Source: Casimicrobiaceae bacterium (GTDB lineage Bacteria; Pseudomonadota; Gammaproteobacteria; Burkholderiales; Casimicrobiaceae). From it: 6,760 nt of DNA. A model generated the notes under the pieces. The model saw only the letters and a program-made list of their open reading frames with translations. It made no database searches and had not been told where the DNA came from. A program made the translations under genes and the position numbers. The DNA lies in contig CATPAO010000309.1 of the NCBI GenBank assembly GCA_955652025.1, positions 1 to 6,760 of the forward strand, read 5' to 3'. Each line of letters opens with the position of its first letter. Positions within the stretch are counted from its first letter, which is position 1. This document shows positions 6,447 through 6,760 of the stretch, piece after piece.

Positions 6447-6464
6447 GTCCACCGGATCGGTGAC
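6447..6464. repeat. Small inverted repeat in the VOC gene leader
   Basis: GTCCACCGGATCGGTGAC can pair GTC with GAC and ACCG with CGGT around a GAT centre, leaving one bulged C. It is followed by a second small inverted repeat, CCCGC (6465-6469) with GCGGG (6477-6481). Both lie upstream of the ribosome binding site, in a region that should contain the promoter or 5' leader. They could be an operator or a leader hairpin; short GC-rich repeats also arise by chance. Confidence 0.25.
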
Positions 6465-6550
6465 CCCGCTGCGACGGCGGGTGAAATCGAAACCAGTTTA
6501 CGACACATTCGCGCACGCCCGATGCCGCGCGCGGCTTCCGGAAATGCCCG

Positions 6551-6590
6551 ACAGAAAAACGCCGTGGCATCTGCGGGCGCCACGGCGCGG
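6551..6590 (-). terminator. Intrinsic terminator of the gene entering from the right
   Basis: CGCCGTGGC (6560-6568) and GCCACGGCG (6579-6587) form a perfect nine-base-pair GC-rich stem with a 10-nt loop. On the minus strand the stem is followed directly by five T residues (6559-6555) and then CTGT. It begins about 30 nt after the minus-strand stop at 6619, as expected for a Rho-independent terminator. It insulates the VOC gene from the upstream gene. Confidence 0.82.
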
Positions 6591-6618
6591 ATTTGGTGTC
6601 AGGGGCCCGTAGGCGCCA

Positions 6619-6760
6619 TTAATTCGTCTGCGCCACGCCCTGAACGGCCGTCGGCCCGCGCGTTTGTGGCTTTGGCTGCTCCTGCTGCGACCTTGGCTGC
6701 GCTTGCGGTTGCGGCGTGGGCGGGCCCGTCCACCCCCGGACGGCGGTCGCCCGCTTCCTC
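6619..6760 (-). CDS. C-terminal tail of an unidentified gene, Pro/Gln-rich (partial, cut by right edge)
   Basis: The minus-strand frame closing with TAA at 6621-6619 is open to the window edge, giving 46 residues. They are strongly biased: a basic start (RKRATAVRGWTGP), a Pro/Gln-rich middle (PTPQPQAQPRSQQEQPKPQ), and an end reading RGPTAVQGVAQTN. The two TAV-x-G pieces resemble each other. Such flexible tails occur at the ends of many envelope or multi-domain proteins, so the tail does not identify the family. The intrinsic terminator 30 nt downstream supports this as a genuine gene end. The start and the main domain lie outside the window. Confidence 0.55.
   Translation of the reverse strand, partial: RKRATAVRGWTGPPTPQPQAQPRSQQEQPKPQTRGPTAVQGVAQTN

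Noticed and set aside
5228..6583. A 451-codon frame ending in LivF-like sequence, as if a fused protein
   Set aside because: Everything upstream of about 5443 is an Arg-rich shadow of the VOC gene; only the last 71 codons are recognisable.

Overview
The window is a GC-rich (roughly 60-65%) bacterial chromosomal segment. Gene content (AlkK-type fatty acyl-CoA ligase, DUF1272 protein, persulfide dioxygenase-rhodanese fusion, split YeeE/YedE permease, LivF remnant, two-domain VOC dioxygenase) fits an alpha- or betaproteobacterium of the Rhizobiales/Burkholderiales type. That assignment is inferred from protein style only; there is no rRNA or marker gene here.

Layout. Plus strand, left half: an AMP-forming acyl-CoA ligase (211-1851), an unrecognised secreted protein (1902-2717) and a small eight-cysteine DUF1272 protein (2752-3060), all closely spaced. 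At the far left, ten codons of a possible divergent gene with a strong Shine-Dalgarno site run off the edge. Positions 3061-3149 separate this block from a convergent minus-strand block and hold an imperfect hairpin.

Minus strand, right half, read right to left: the Pro/Gln-rich C-terminal tail of a gene entering from the right edge (stop at 6619), followed by a clear intrinsic terminator (6551-6590). Next come a two-domain extradiol-dioxygenase-like VOC protein with a textbook ribosome binding site (5449-6426) and a 71-codon 3' remnant of a livF-type ABC ATPase gene starting just after the VOC stop (5228-5443). Last is a compact three-gene sulfur operon: N-terminal half of a YeeE/YedE permease (4721-5155), C-terminal half (4254-4712) and a persulfide dioxygenase-rhodanese fusion (3150-4223).

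The sulfur operon is the most coherent functional unit. The two membrane halves probably form one YeeE/YedE transporter for thiosulfate or a related sulfur anion. The fusion enzyme can connect thiosulfate and glutathione persulfide (rhodanese domain) and oxidise the persulfide to sulfite (dioxygenase domain). A small palindrome overlapping a weak promoter upstream could be its operator, but no regulator gene is in the window. The acyl-CoA ligase feeds fatty acids into CoA-dependent metabolism and has no evident functional link to its two downstream neighbours. I saw no tRNA, rRNA, CRISPR array, insertion sequence or phage gene. The livF remnant is the only clear sign of rearrangement. No previously undescribed multi-gene system is evident; the least explained gene is the secreted protein at 1902-2717.
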